A stretch of DNA of 64,000 nt, taken from Lachnospiraceae bacterium UBA7205 (GTDB taxonomy: Bacteria > Bacillota > Clostridia > Lachnospirales > Lachnospiraceae). Location of the stretch: contig DKUL01000042.1 in assembly GCA_002490665.1 (NCBI GenBank), positions 1-64,000 on the forward strand, read 5' to 3'. The position numbers and the translations under genes were made by a program. Below the pieces are notes generated by a model. The model did no database searches, was not told the origin of the DNA, and worked only from the letters and a program-made list of their open reading frames with translations. Position 1 is the first letter of the stretch. Every line of letters begins with the position of its first letter. Positions 1 to 9,521 of the stretch are shown in pieces.

Positions 1-564
1 AATCACTTGACAATATAGGGAGGTCATCCTAATTATCTGCTTAATATTCCAGGAGTGGAGTCTTCGTCTGGGTCATTAGGACATGGTTTGGCATATGCGG
101 AAGGAGTTGCTTTGGGTATAAAGTATAGAGGATATGATTCACAAGTATATGTTATAGTCGGAGATGGGGAATTACAGGAAGGAAGCATATGGGAAGCAGC
201 GCTGAGTATAGCGCATCATGGGTTGGATAATTTGACTGTCATTATTGATAATAATAAAATACAGGGAACGGATTATACTCAAAATATTATTTCACTTGGA
301 AATTTATTTGAGAAATGGTTCAGTTTTGGCTATGATGTTCGTGAAATAGATGGACATAGTATAGGTGAAGTTATAGATGCATTAATAAATGTTAGCAGTA
401 ATAAACCAAAGGTGGTAATAGCTAATACGATAAAAGGCAAGGGCTTAAGCTTTGTGGAAAATAATAAAGACTGGCATGCGAGAAAGATTAATGAAAATGA
501 GTGGAAAATTGCCAAAAAAGAATTAAGGATAGAGGAAAGCAGATATGATAAATGCATGTTATGA
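1..564 (+). CDS. Transketolase N-terminal subunit, 5' partial, possible frameshift
   Basis: Thiamine-diphosphate-binding half of a two-chain transketolase. The readable frame starts GGHPN at position 19 and contains GSLGHG and the ThDP motif GDGELQEG, followed about 25 residues later by IIDNNK. The gene enters from the left edge. In this frame an in-frame TAG lies at 16-18, while positions 3-17 in another frame read SLDNI, which fits the family just before GGHP. Removing one G from the GGG at 18-20 joins the two into SLDNIGGHPN, so a one-base indel (real or a homopolymer error) is likely. The next gene, the C-terminal subunit, overlaps it by 20 bp. Split transketolases inside glycan clusters probably supply sugar-phosphate precursors; that role is inference. 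Confidence 0.88.
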
Positions 565-1465
565 AATCCTAAACGAATTAGCCTTATATGATAAAAATAT
601 AGTAGTTTTGGGGTCAGATGCAATGAATATTGCAGAAAGGTTTCAAAAGAGCGGGTGTGAGAAACAATATATTGACATGGGGATTGCTGAGTCCACTCTT
701 TTAGCTGCTGCTGCCGGATTTTCAGATGTTGGCGTTATTCCGTTTGCATATGCAAATGCTCCTTTTCTGGCATACAGGGCGAATGAATTCATTAGGGATG
801 ATATATGCCTGCAAAACAGAAATGTCAAAATAATTGCGTATAGTACAGGATTGGATTATTGTACATTAGGACCGACGCATCATGCGACAGAGGAAGTCGG
901 AGTGCTGCGCTCATTTCCAAATCTTACAATATTGTCTCCTGCATCAGCAATAGAAGTACAAATGATGATTCGTGAGGCGGTAAAAGTTCAAGGACCTGTG
1001 TATATAAAGCTGGGGAGGGAGAGTGGGAGGGAAATATATTCAATGGAATATCCTTTTGAAGTTGGCCATGCAAAAATTGTACATGAAGGGAATGATGTAA
1101 CACTTGTTTCAACCAGCACAATAACTTATGAAGCAATAAAGGTGGCTAAAGAGGCCGAAAAGAAAGGTATTTCGATACGAGTGATTAATATGACTTCTTT
1201 GAAACCTTTTGATAAGGCGATCATAAAACAAGCTGTAGCAGATACGGGTATTATATATACACTGGAAGAACACAATATAATTGGTGGATTGGGAACGGCT
1301 GTTGCAGAGGTAATGGCTGAGTTAGGGAGTTCTAGAAAATTGGTACGGATAGGAATTAATGATTGTTTTGCAAGGGGGTATGGTAACCATGATGAGATTA
1401 AAGAAACAAATGGATTATCTGTAAAGGATATATTGATAAAAATATTTGGAAGCTGTATTGATTAG
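545..1465 (+). CDS. Transketolase C-terminal subunit
   Basis: 306-residue protein with the pyrimidine-binding and C-terminal domains of transketolase. The catalytic-glutamate region reads DMGIAEST near residue 45, followed by the family motif GPTHHATEE near residue 110. The C-terminal Rossmann-like domain includes VTLVSTS and HNIIGGLG. The ATG overlaps the end of the N-terminal subunit by 20 bp and is preceded by GAGGAAAG, so the two chains are translationally coupled and should form one heteromeric enzyme. It is related to the C-terminal half of DXS and pyruvate dehydrogenase E1 beta, but pairing with a TK N-subunit makes transketolase the better call. Substrate unknown. Confidence 0.9.
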   Translation: MINACYEILNELALYDKNIVVLGSDAMNIAERFQKSGCEKQYIDMGIAESTLLAAAAGFSDVGVIPFAYANAPFLAYRANEFIRDDICLQNRNVKIIAYSTGLDYCTLGPTHHATEEVGVLRSFPNLTILSPASAIEVQMMIREAVKVQGPVYIKLGRESGREIYSMEYPFEVGHAKIVHEGNDVTLVSTSTITYEAIKVAKEAEKKGISIRVINMTSLKPFDKAIIKQAVADTGIIYTLEEHNIIGGLGTAVAEVMAELGSSRKLVRIGINDCFARGYGNHDEIKETNGLSVKDILIKIFGSCID

Positions 1466-1478
1466 AGGATAGAAAACA

Positions 1479-2375
1479 TTGAAAATACTGGTAATAGGCG
1501 GAAGTAGATTTATTGGAAAGGCATTGGTGGAACAACTGATAAGTGAAAATCAAGATGTTACGGTTGCAAACAGACATGGCATTAGTGAGTCTCAAAAAGA
1601 ATATGTTCAATCACTGCTATTAGATAGAAATAATTTTCAAAACCTAAAAGAGGTATTGAAGAACAGACATTTTGATATTGTGTATGATTTTATATGTTAT
1701 TCCCCAAAAAATGCAAAAGATATTTTGAGGACAATCACTGCTGACAGATATATAATGATTTCATCCTATAGGGTATATGGTTTGGGACTGAATATTAAAG
1801 AGGATGAATTTCGGGCTGAAGAATATAAATATATAGATGCCGATATTGAAACAATTCAGCGCATTGTGGGATATAGACCGGCTTATAAGTATGGAAAACA
1901 AGGTGCAGAGGCTGTGATAGCCCAAAGTAAGGAATTCAGGGAAATACGCGCCAGACTTCCTATCGTTTTGGGAATGGGGGATCATCTTAAAAGATTAGAT
2001 ACTTATATTGAGGCAGTTAAGAATAGAAAAGATATTTTTTTAGATAATCTGGATTGTATGTTTTCTGTAGTCTTAAAAGAGAACGGGGCAAGGTATTTGA
2101 GCCGGTTAAAGACAGCAGATGTGGCAGGAGCTATCAATATTGCAGATGAAGGACGTTTGTGTATAGAGGATTTGCTTGCTAAAGTTGAAAATGTGGTTGG
2201 AATGAAAGCAAGCATTAGCATGGAAGGCAGATGCGTCGGATATAATGGCTTCTTTAATCGTATATTAAATTTGGACAAGTTAAAGATGCTTAATATAGAT
2301 TACCTTGATAATGTAAACAATTATATAGATGAAATAATAGTAAAGACGTATGATCAAATAATAAAAGTTGATTAA
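1479..2375 (+). CDS. NAD(P)-dependent SDR/epimerase-like protein
   Basis: 298 residues, TTG start after GAGG. The N-terminal nucleotide-binding motif is GGSRFIGKAL, followed by the usual Rossmann strands (FDIVYDFICY, RYIMISS, where the catalytic Ser/Thr would lie). A Tyr-x3-Lys pair is plausible in YKYGK near residue 130. The C-terminal half is typical of extended SDRs that act on nucleotide sugars or are modified relatives of them. It follows the transketolase pair by 13 bp and the next gene closely, so it is probably co-transcribed. Exact reaction not assignable. Confidence 0.75.
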   Translation: MKILVIGGSRFIGKALVEQLISENQDVTVANRHGISESQKEYVQSLLLDRNNFQNLKEVLKNRHFDIVYDFICYSPKNAKDILRTITADRYIMISSYRVYGLGLNIKEDEFRAEEYKYIDADIETIQRIVGYRPAYKYGKQGAEAVIAQSKEFREIRARLPIVLGMGDHLKRLDTYIEAVKNRKDIFLDNLDCMFSVVLKENGARYLSRLKTADVAGAINIADEGRLCIEDLLAKVENVVGMKASISMEGRCVGYNGFFNRILNLDKLKMLNIDYLDNVNNYIDEIIVKTYDQIIKVD

Positions 2376-2415
2376 GTTCAGGCAGACAAAATTAAACAAG
2401 TGGTGGATGTGCAGT

Positions 2416-3597
2416 ATGAATAGAAATAACTATGGAAAGATTGTTTTGTATGAGGCTCCGGTGAAGATAAAAGAGCGGTATTGGTTTCCGTATCTGAATA
2501 CGGTTTACAGTTTGGGGATAACAGATAAAAAAATAAAAAAAGAATTTAATTTACCAACAATGGAAGTGTACGGATTTCATAGTTTAACAGCTTTTGGAAA
2601 CAAAGTTATTTTGTCTCCGAGTCATGCACAACATATAGCAGTATATGATATGGAACGGGATTACGTGGAGTTAGTGGATTTTGGCTGTAAAAACCAGTAT
2701 GCATATTATCATATGATTTTTTCTTTTGAAGAAAAAATTTTCATATTGCCGAGTTTGGTGGAATCTGGAATCTTAGTGCTGGATAAAGAAAAAAGAGTGC
2801 ATAAAATAAACGTAGATTGGTATGGGGGAAAAGCAGGAGAGCGTATTCGAATTTTAAAGTGTGCAGCGCAGGATAAGTATTTATGGATTACTACTTGTGA
2901 TTCAAATCAATTAATTAAATTAAATATGATTAATGAACAATATGAGTTGGTAGAAATAGAAACACACGTCCAAGGATATACAGGTATTGCTATAGATAAT
3001 GAAAATATATGGCTGGCAGAAGCGAGTATGGGTGACTTGATTCAATACAACAGTATGAATGGAAAGTTGAAAAGATTTAAAGCACCAAATGAGCTGGATT
3101 ATAATTTGTTTGAAACTTGCTCAGTTCATAGTCAATTGCATATTTTTGATAAATGCATCATATCAACGCCAGCGTTAGCTGGGCAAATGACGATTTTTGA
3201 TAAAAAAACAGAACAGTATCGAATTATAAAAAACAGTTTTTTGGATCCTGTTTTGGATTGGAAAAATAATTATAGAAGCGGAATGTATTCCACAAGCAGT
3301 TTTTCAAAAAAGATAGATGAAAATACATTATGGATACAAAGAAACGCAGATGGGGAAATTGCCAGTATAAATGTGGAGGAATTGACATATGCAACATTTT
3401 CGGTGGCATTTGAGGAAAAGGAAATTGAAGATATGTTAGAACGCTTGTATAGATGTGGCAAAACAGAGTTTAAAGAACAGAATATAATATCAGTAAAAGC
3501 GTTGATAAATTACGTCAAGACCACAGATAATGATTTGAGGAAACAGGAATATATGAACTACGGTGTAAAAATCCTTACAGGAATAAATTTTCAATAA
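2416..3597 (+). CDS. Beta-propeller-like protein of unknown function
   Basis: About 393 residues from ATG 2416, which has GTGGTGG upstream; a longer TTG start at 2368 overlaps the previous gene but lacks a ribosome site. No signal peptide or membrane segment is visible. The sequence consists of repeating beta-rich units with aromatic and Gly/Asn turns, for example LWITTCDSNQLIKLN and IWLAEASMGDLIQYN. This resembles the blades of Vgb/SMP-30-like propellers. No catalytic signature was recognised. Within the glycan cluster it could be a lyase, a scaffold or a binding protein; that is speculation. Confidence 0.6.
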   Translation: MNRNNYGKIVLYEAPVKIKERYWFPYLNTVYSLGITDKKIKKEFNLPTMEVYGFHSLTAFGNKVILSPSHAQHIAVYDMERDYVELVDFGCKNQYAYYHMIFSFEEKIFILPSLVESGILVLDKEKRVHKINVDWYGGKAGERIRILKCAAQDKYLWITTCDSNQLIKLNMINEQYELVEIETHVQGYTGIAIDNENIWLAEASMGDLIQYNSMNGKLKRFKAPNELDYNLFETCSVHSQLHIFDKCIISTPALAGQMTIFDKKTEQYRIIKNSFLDPVLDWKNNYRSGMYSTSSFSKKIDENTLWIQRNADGEIASINVEELTYATFSVAFEEKEIEDMLERLYRCGKTEFKEQNIISVKALINYVKTTDNDLRKQEYMNYGVKILTGINFQ

Positions 3598-3628
3598 AAT
3601 TTGTATTAGGGAATCAGCGGAGGAAACA

Positions 3629-4654
3629 ATGAAGAAAAAAGCAGTGATATATGGTTTCGGTGAGATTGGAAAATCTGCATATGAATATTTGAAACACTCA
3701 TATGATATTTTATTTTTTGTAGATAAAGAAAAATATGGGCAAATATATAATAATGTGGAAGTTTATGAACCTAAAGTATTAAAAAACTATAATGATATAA
3801 AAATCATAGTATGTACCATGCAGCGCTGGCATAAAGAAATTGTTGAAGACATAAGAAAGTTGGGAATAATTGATACTGATATAGAGTTATATAAGATTCA
3901 GATAGAAAGAACAAGTATTGACTGGATAGATCTAGAAAAACAATTGGATAAGAGGACTATTGATCTGGGACGATTTTTATCTGCAAATAGTACAAAGCTA
4001 CAGTGTAAAGAATTAACCTTTTTAGGAGGCGGCTCTGGAATTTTGGATTATGTTTTTATAAAAGCAGTTGCTCAAATTTCCAAAGCGAAGGAGTATTTGG
4101 AGATAGGAACATATATAGGAGAAAGTATTAATAATTTAACAGATTGCTGTGAAAAATTGTATAGTGTTACAGCAGATATAGGCGGAGAATCTTCACAAAG
4201 AGAAGCGTGTAAGTTCTGGAAAATACCAGATTATTCAGAAAGACTTGCATATAATAAAAAGATAATACATTATTATGGCGATTCAAAACAATTTGATTTT
4301 TTAAAACATGCTGATACAGTAGATCTCTATTTTATAGATGGGGATCATAGTTATAGTGGCGTATATAGTGATACAAAAAATATATTCCGATGTAAAAAAG
4401 AGGATGCCATTGTGATCTGGCATGACTTTATTGGATTAAATAATCAATATTCTGTAGATGTGGTCAGGGCAGTGAGGAATGCGATTGGTGAAGAATTTAG
4501 GAACGTGTATGTAACAAATAATAATATATGTGGTATCTATATTCCGAAAAACAGACTGTGTGAATTTGATTTGGTGTTCCGTGAAAGAAAATATGAAGAA
4601 TATGCACCACTTTACACTTATGATGTAACATTGGATAATATTCAAATAAAATAA
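3629..4654 (+). CDS. Rossmann module fused to class I SAM methyltransferase
   Basis: 341 residues. Residues 1-85 form a Rossmann-like module starting KAVIYGFGEIG, with an acidic FFVDKEK after strand 2 and a V-x-V strand in IKIIVCTM. The C-terminal half is a class I S-adenosylmethionine methyltransferase of the Methyltransf_24 type, with motif I LEIGTYIGES near residue 155 and the acidic YFIDGDHSY near residue 230. It probably methylates a sugar or lipid-linked intermediate. The start follows GGAGGAAAC. This is the first of about twelve proteins in the cluster carrying the same Rossmann module. Confidence 0.8.
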   Translation: MKKKAVIYGFGEIGKSAYEYLKHSYDILFFVDKEKYGQIYNNVEVYEPKVLKNYNDIKIIVCTMQRWHKEIVEDIRKLGIIDTDIELYKIQIERTSIDWIDLEKQLDKRTIDLGRFLSANSTKLQCKELTFLGGGSGILDYVFIKAVAQISKAKEYLEIGTYIGESINNLTDCCEKLYSVTADIGGESSQREACKFWKIPDYSERLAYNKKIIHYYGDSKQFDFLKHADTVDLYFIDGDHSYSGVYSDTKNIFRCKKEDAIVIWHDFIGLNNQYSVDVVRAVRNAIGEEFRNVYVTNNNICGIYIPKNRLCEFDLVFRERKYEEYAPLYTYDVTLDNIQIK

Positions 4655-4726
4655 CCATATGTTAGTGTAGTTAATTATAAATATTAAGTAGCAGATAGTT
4701 CGAGGTTAAATTAAAAGGCGGTTAGA

Positions 4727-5677
4727 ATGGACAAAATTATAGTATATGGTTTAGGCAGTACTTTTGAGAGGTATAAAGAATATATTTATAGAAACTATGA
4801 TGTGATTGGAGTTACAAGCAGTAATAGCAAAGAAGCTGCAGGATACTGTAATTATATTTTTTGCAAAGAATTAAAGAATGTAGATTACGATTTTATACTG
4901 GTATGCAGCCTTTTTGAACAGGAAATAGTAAATAAACTGGTAGATGAAATTGGTATTCCTAAAGAAAAAATAATAATTACTCATTTACAATGGAATTCGA
5001 GAGGCATATTTCAGGCGCAAGTAAATGAGGATGCGATATGCTTATTACTTTTGAATAAAATAGGAGTAAAATTAAATGAATTGAGATATTTGGACATAGG
5101 GGCACATCATCCCGTAAAATTGAGTAATACTTACTTGTTTTATATGCTAGGCAGCTCAGGAATACTTGTAGAGCCCAATAAAGATTTAAAAAACTTAATT
5201 GAGGTGGTCAGACCAAGAGATCAGTTGATTTGTAAAGCAGTAAGTTTAGACGGTGGGAGAAAAAGTTTTTACAAATTAAAATCATCAACATTAAACACAA
5301 TTATATATGAAAAGCTGGATTCAGATATCTGCAATGATGTTGATGCATTTAAAATTCAAGATCAATGTGAAGTAGATACAATAACAATTAATGACCTATT
5401 TGAAGATATTGGTGAAATACCTGATTTACTTTCGGTTGATATTGAATGCCTTAATTATGAAGTCCTTAGCCAATTGGATATGCAGAAGTATAGGCCAAAG
5501 ATAATTATTGCGGAATTAACAGCATATGGGGAAAAGATCCAGATAAGAGACCAGATGTGTAGTTTGCTGGTGCAGAATGATTATTTAGCAGTTTCTGAGA
5601 ATGAGATTAATGGAATATTTGTTGATAAGAAATACAAAAGTGATATAAATGAATTTTTGGTAAATAAAGATAATTAG
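4727..5677 (+). CDS. Rossmann module fused to FkbM-type methyltransferase
   Basis: 316 residues. Residues 1-85 are the recurrent module (KIIVYGLGS, then YDFILVCS). From about residue 115 it follows the FkbM/Methyltransf_21 family: YLDIGAHHP as the SAM-binding motif I, GILVEPN for the ribose-binding acidic residue, and the family-typical LSVDIECLN near residue 235. FkbM enzymes usually O-methylate hydroxyls on sugars or polyketides. The gene follows its neighbour by 72 bp and has a GGCGG ribosome site. Confidence 0.82.
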   Translation: MDKIIVYGLGSTFERYKEYIYRNYDVIGVTSSNSKEAAGYCNYIFCKELKNVDYDFILVCSLFEQEIVNKLVDEIGIPKEKIIITHLQWNSRGIFQAQVNEDAICLLLLNKIGVKLNELRYLDIGAHHPVKLSNTYLFYMLGSSGILVEPNKDLKNLIEVVRPRDQLICKAVSLDGGRKSFYKLKSSTLNTIIYEKLDSDICNDVDAFKIQDQCEVDTITINDLFEDIGEIPDLLSVDIECLNYEVLSQLDMQKYRPKIIIAELTAYGEKIQIRDQMCSLLVQNDYLAVSENEINGIFVDKKYKSDINEFLVNKDN

Positions 5678-5699
5678 CTTTGTAAAGTTGGGTGATATT

Positions 5700-7346
5700 A
5701 TGAGTCATTATGATTCATTATTGGAGTTTTGCAGCAGACATACACATATTTACTGTTATGGGGCAGGAAACATGGGGAGGAAAGCAGTTACATTTCTGCA
5801 AAAATATGGAATAAATATTGTAGGCTATATTGTATCAAACAAAGAAGAAGAGAATGTTTTAGGAATTAAAGTATGGCAGCTGGATGAAATATCAGTAGAC
5901 TTATCTGATCAGATGGGAATTATTCTTTCTCTAAATGAAATTTATCATAAAGAAGTAATGGATAAATTCCATCAGCTTGGTTATATAGATGATGCCCGTT
6001 TTTTTCATATAACGTATAGGGATTGTGTTGAAAAGATTTTGCCTGATTTGGCAGAAAGCAAATCATATTTTAATAAAATAGAGAACAATGCTGTAATGTA
6101 TATGTTCTTGGAACATATAAGTAGTATTGAAAATAGTAAGATTACACGATTTGAAGCCGATTATGAAGTAATGTGCCATAAATATAAGCAAATAATATTT
6201 GCCCAGTATGATATGAGGACGATTGGAATAATGGGTTTGACTTATTTTTTGTGGAATATTGAAAAAAAAGATGATGTTTTATACGTAATGACACCAATTT
6301 TCTTCGAACATGATCGTACGAATTTGCCCAATACATATTTTTATGAAAAAATTCGAGAAAAAATTGAGATAATAACAGAAGGCAATTATGAATTTTGGAG
6401 ATGGGTTCTGCAATATCACAGGGAAGGCATTGTATTTTCGGATGATTATAGCTGGTCAGAAATAAAAAAAAGAGATACCGATTATAAAGATATTCCATAT
6501 AGTTTACCTTTTGAAGTGGAACTGGATGTTAAAGAATGGGAAATTGTAGATAAAATGCAGCTGCATAAAGAGTTTGTCTGTATTTTCAACAGAGATAATG
6601 AATATTACAAATATAGAGGACTAGAAAGTGACACAGATAAGTATAGATATAGGACAAGTGTTAGAAACATGCCAGTTGTGGATTATAAGTTATTAAGTGA
6701 TGTGTATTTTAAGAAAAAAATTCCTCTGGTCAGAATGGGTTATCAGGTGGCAGATTCCATAGAAATGGAGGGTATTATTGATTATGCAAATAAGTTTCGT
6801 ACAGAAAAATTGGATTTTTATTTAATATCAAAAAGTAAATTTTTTATGGAAAGTAATTCGGGAATTATGTTTATAGCATTATTGTTTAATATTCCAGTGG
6901 TAATGGTAAATTCATGTGTTATTTCATTTGGAGGCGATACGGTTGCACCAACAACATCTAAAAGAGACCTAATCATTACGAAAAAATTGTGGTATCAGAA
7001 GCAAAATAGATATTTATCTTTAGACGAAATGTTATTTATGGAAGGAAAATTCAAGTCATATGAATTGTTTGATGCATACCGTGATATTGGTGTAGAATTT
7101 CATTGCAATTCGCCTAAAGAACTGCTTGATATTGCGGAAGAGATGCGGGGAAGGCTGGATGGAGACTATGCATATACGGAATGGGATGAAACCTTACAGA
7201 AATGTTATAGGAATATATTGGAAAGAAATATTCATATTAGCAATAATCATTATTATGATGCAAGGTTCGGTGCGAGCTTTTTAAGAGAGAATAAATGGTT
7301 TTTAGACGATATTCCTGATGATGTGTCTATAAAAAATATCTTTTGA
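5700..7346 (+). CDS. Rossmann module fused to TIGR04372-like glycosyltransferase
   Basis: 548 residues from ATG 5700, chosen over TTG 5688 because GGGTGAT lies correctly upstream. Residues 10-95 are the recurrent module (IYCYGAGNMGRKAV, later GIILSLNE). The remainder resembles the TIGR04372 glycosyltransferase family: an N-glycan-like stretch VPLVRMGYQ, then FYLISKSKFF and SNSGIMFIA with FNIPVVMVN, where a nucleotide-sugar site is expected. Assignment of the transferase part is by motif memory only. Linkage and donor are unknown. Confidence 0.68.
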   Translation: MSHYDSLLEFCSRHTHIYCYGAGNMGRKAVTFLQKYGINIVGYIVSNKEEENVLGIKVWQLDEISVDLSDQMGIILSLNEIYHKEVMDKFHQLGYIDDARFFHITYRDCVEKILPDLAESKSYFNKIENNAVMYMFLEHISSIENSKITRFEADYEVMCHKYKQIIFAQYDMRTIGIMGLTYFLWNIEKKDDVLYVMTPIFFEHDRTNLPNTYFYEKIREKIEIITEGNYEFWRWVLQYHREGIVFSDDYSWSEIKKRDTDYKDIPYSLPFEVELDVKEWEIVDKMQLHKEFVCIFNRDNEYYKYRGLESDTDKYRYRTSVRNMPVVDYKLLSDVYFKKKIPLVRMGYQVADSIEMEGIIDYANKFRTEKLDFYLISKSKFFMESNSGIMFIALLFNIPVVMVNSCVISFGGDTVAPTTSKRDLIITKKLWYQKQNRYLSLDEMLFMEGKFKSYELFDAYRDIGVEFHCNSPKELLDIAEEMRGRLDGDYAYTEWDETLQKCYRNILERNIHISNNHYYDARFGASFLRENKWFLDDIPDDVSIKNIF

Positions 7347-7367
7347 TTATTGAAAGGGAGAAGAAGT

Positions 7368-8333
7368 TTGAATATCAAAAAACGCGTTATAGTCTATGGA
7401 CTTGGACGGGAGTATGAAAAACAGAAAAAATACATTGAGGATAAATTTACTATAATTGCATTATGCGATACATACAAAACGGATGCTCAAACAGTTAGGT
7501 TAGAGGATGTTTTGGATAAGGAATATGACTATATATATATAACCAGTTCAAAGTATTATGATGCGATAAAAGAAAAGGTATTGGACGTAATAGGGAAAGT
7601 TAATGAAAATAAAATAATATCCCTGAAAGATGTTACAGCTGATTTAAAAAATAGTGAGGTAAGGGATCAATGGGTCATAGATAAACTTACACAAATTCCA
7701 GAAGGGAAAGTCTTGCTAGATGCTGGAGCTGGAGAACAACGATATAGACCATACTGTAAGCATTTAAAATATATTGCACAAGATTTTGGAAAATATGTCC
7801 CGCATGAAATAGAAGATGGGCTACAGACAGAATTGTGGGATTATGCTGGAGTAAACATAATTTGCGATATTGTTGATCTGCCCTTGGATAATGAGTCAAT
7901 AGATGCAATCCTTTGTACAGAAGTGTTTGAACATATTAAAAATCCCATGCTGGCATTGAAAGAATTCTCAAGGGTTTTAAAGGCAGGAGGACGATTGATT
8001 TTATCAGCGCCTGTATGCTGCCTTTCACATATGGCACCATATTTTTTTTATAATGGATTTAGTGAATTTTGGTATCAGGAGTACTTAAAGGAATCAGGTT
8101 TTAAGATAATAGAATTTGTTAAGAATGGTAATTTTTTTAAATATTTATGTCAGGAATTGAAAAGAATAGAATATATGGCTGATCGTTATTGTGCGGAACA
8201 ATTACAACCTGAAGAAGTGAGTACTCTTTTGAAGAGTATAGATATTTTAATGCATTTGTCGCAAAAAGACAATGGTTCAGATGAAGTCCTGTGTTTTGGA
8301 AATATGATGGTAGCAGAGAAGGTGAAAAGTTGA
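7368..8333 (+). CDS. Rossmann module fused to type 11 SAM methyltransferase
   Basis: 321 residues from TTG 7368, preceded by AAAGGGAGAAG; an upstream TTG at 7350 would put the ribosome site inside the gene. Residues 1-95 are the recurrent module (RVIVYGLGREYEK, YDYIYITSS). The methyltransferase core has motif I VLLDAGAGEQ near residue 120. Motif II/III follows: LPLDNESIDAILCTEVFEHI, then LKAGGRLILSAP. Probably methylates a glycan or glycolipid precursor. The stop is immediately before the next gene's ATG. Confidence 0.8.
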   Translation: MNIKKRVIVYGLGREYEKQKKYIEDKFTIIALCDTYKTDAQTVRLEDVLDKEYDYIYITSSKYYDAIKEKVLDVIGKVNENKIISLKDVTADLKNSEVRDQWVIDKLTQIPEGKVLLDAGAGEQRYRPYCKHLKYIAQDFGKYVPHEIEDGLQTELWDYAGVNIICDIVDLPLDNESIDAILCTEVFEHIKNPMLALKEFSRVLKAGGRLILSAPVCCLSHMAPYFFYNGFSEFWYQEYLKESGFKIIEFVKNGNFFKYLCQELKRIEYMADRYCAEQLQPEEVSTLLKSIDILMHLSQKDNGSDEVLCFGNMMVAEKVKS

Positions 8334-9473
8334 ATGAAGACACTGGCTATTTTTGGCGCTGGTAGATTTGGAAAGGCTGCGTGGGAATATTATCACGAAC
8401 AACATCAGATTTTATTTTTTTTAGATAATGATGCAGATAAATGGAACATGACATTTTGCGGAATAAGAGTGTGTAATCCGGATATTTTAAAAAGCAGTGA
8501 ATATAAAAATATAAGAATAGTAATTGCTAATAAGCTGCACTGGAAGGAAATTCAAAAACAATTAGCTGAAAGATATCAAATTACTTGGTCACTGGTTTTT
8601 GGTATAAATGAAGATATACAAAATTATAATGATTGCGAAGAGAGGTGCGAAGGCAGAACAATTATTAAATTTATGGGGGGACTTGGAAATCAGCTGTTTC
8701 AGTATGCCTTTTATAAATATTTAGAAAATGAAGGAAACAATGTCAGGGCTGATTTGTCGGCATATTTTTTACAGGATAAAAGGGAATTTCTGTTAAATCA
8801 TGTGTTCCCTGATATTGATGTGATTTTGTGTAATTCAATGGAGAAAAAGGAACTGGAGGACAGGGGAAGAGTTATTAAGGACAGTCATACAAAAGAAGTC
8901 ATATCGGCTGGTACTTGCCAAGGATTTTTTTTGGAAGGTTATTGGATGAATTACATTTATTCACAAAGCGTAAAAAAAGAATTGTTATTTCATCTAAAAT
9001 TTATGAAAAAGAAAGATTCCGGTTTGAATAAAATGAAACAAATGATTTTAAATAGCAATTCAGTTTCCGTACATATAAGGCGCGGAGATTATATGGAATT
9101 AGAGAATAGCGGTATTTATGGAAATATATGTACGTATACGTATTATAAAAAGGCCGTAAAATATTTAGAAAGCTTGATGAAAGATATTGTGTTTTATATA
9201 TTTTCGGATGACATTTTATGGGTAGAGGATAAGGTGCGTTTTTCAAATGTTGTTTGTATAAAAAAGGAAATGTTTACGGATTATGAAGATTGGTATGATA
9301 TGTATCTTATGAGTTTATGCAAGCATAATATAATTGCAAATAGTTCGTTTAGCTGGTGGGCAGCTTGGCTAAATAATAATGCGGAAAAAATAGTTTTATA
9401 TCCCCAAGTTTGGACAAAACGTGATGAATATGATGGAAATATATGTCCGTCGGATTGGATAGGGATTAGATAA
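8334..9473 (+). CDS. Rossmann module fused to GT11 (alpha-1,2-fucosyltransferase-like)
   Basis: 379 residues. Residues 1-100 are the recurrent module (TLAIFGAGRFGKA, LFFLDNDADKW). From about residue 105 it is a glycosyltransferase family 11 enzyme. FMGGLGNQLFQYAF is the family signature, VSVHIRRGDY the GDP-sugar-binding HxRRxDY motif, and NSSFSWWAAWL the C-terminal family motif. Characterised GT11 members transfer L-fucose from GDP-fucose in alpha-1,2 linkage. No GDP-fucose pathway gene is in the window, so the donor remains inferred. It abuts the previous gene with no gap. Confidence 0.88.
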   Translation: MKTLAIFGAGRFGKAAWEYYHEQHQILFFLDNDADKWNMTFCGIRVCNPDILKSSEYKNIRIVIANKLHWKEIQKQLAERYQITWSLVFGINEDIQNYNDCEERCEGRTIIKFMGGLGNQLFQYAFYKYLENEGNNVRADLSAYFLQDKREFLLNHVFPDIDVILCNSMEKKELEDRGRVIKDSHTKEVISAGTCQGFFLEGYWMNYIYSQSVKKELLFHLKFMKKKDSGLNKMKQMILNSNSVSVHIRRGDYMELENSGIYGNICTYTYYKKAVKYLESLMKDIVFYIFSDDILWVEDKVRFSNVVCIKKEMFTDYEDWYDMYLMSLCKHNIIANSSFSWWAAWLNNNAEKIVLYPQVWTKRDEYDGNICPSDWIGIR

Positions 9474-9521
9474 AGGAACGGTAATGACTTATACATTATT
9501 ATACAATTTGGAGGCTAAATA

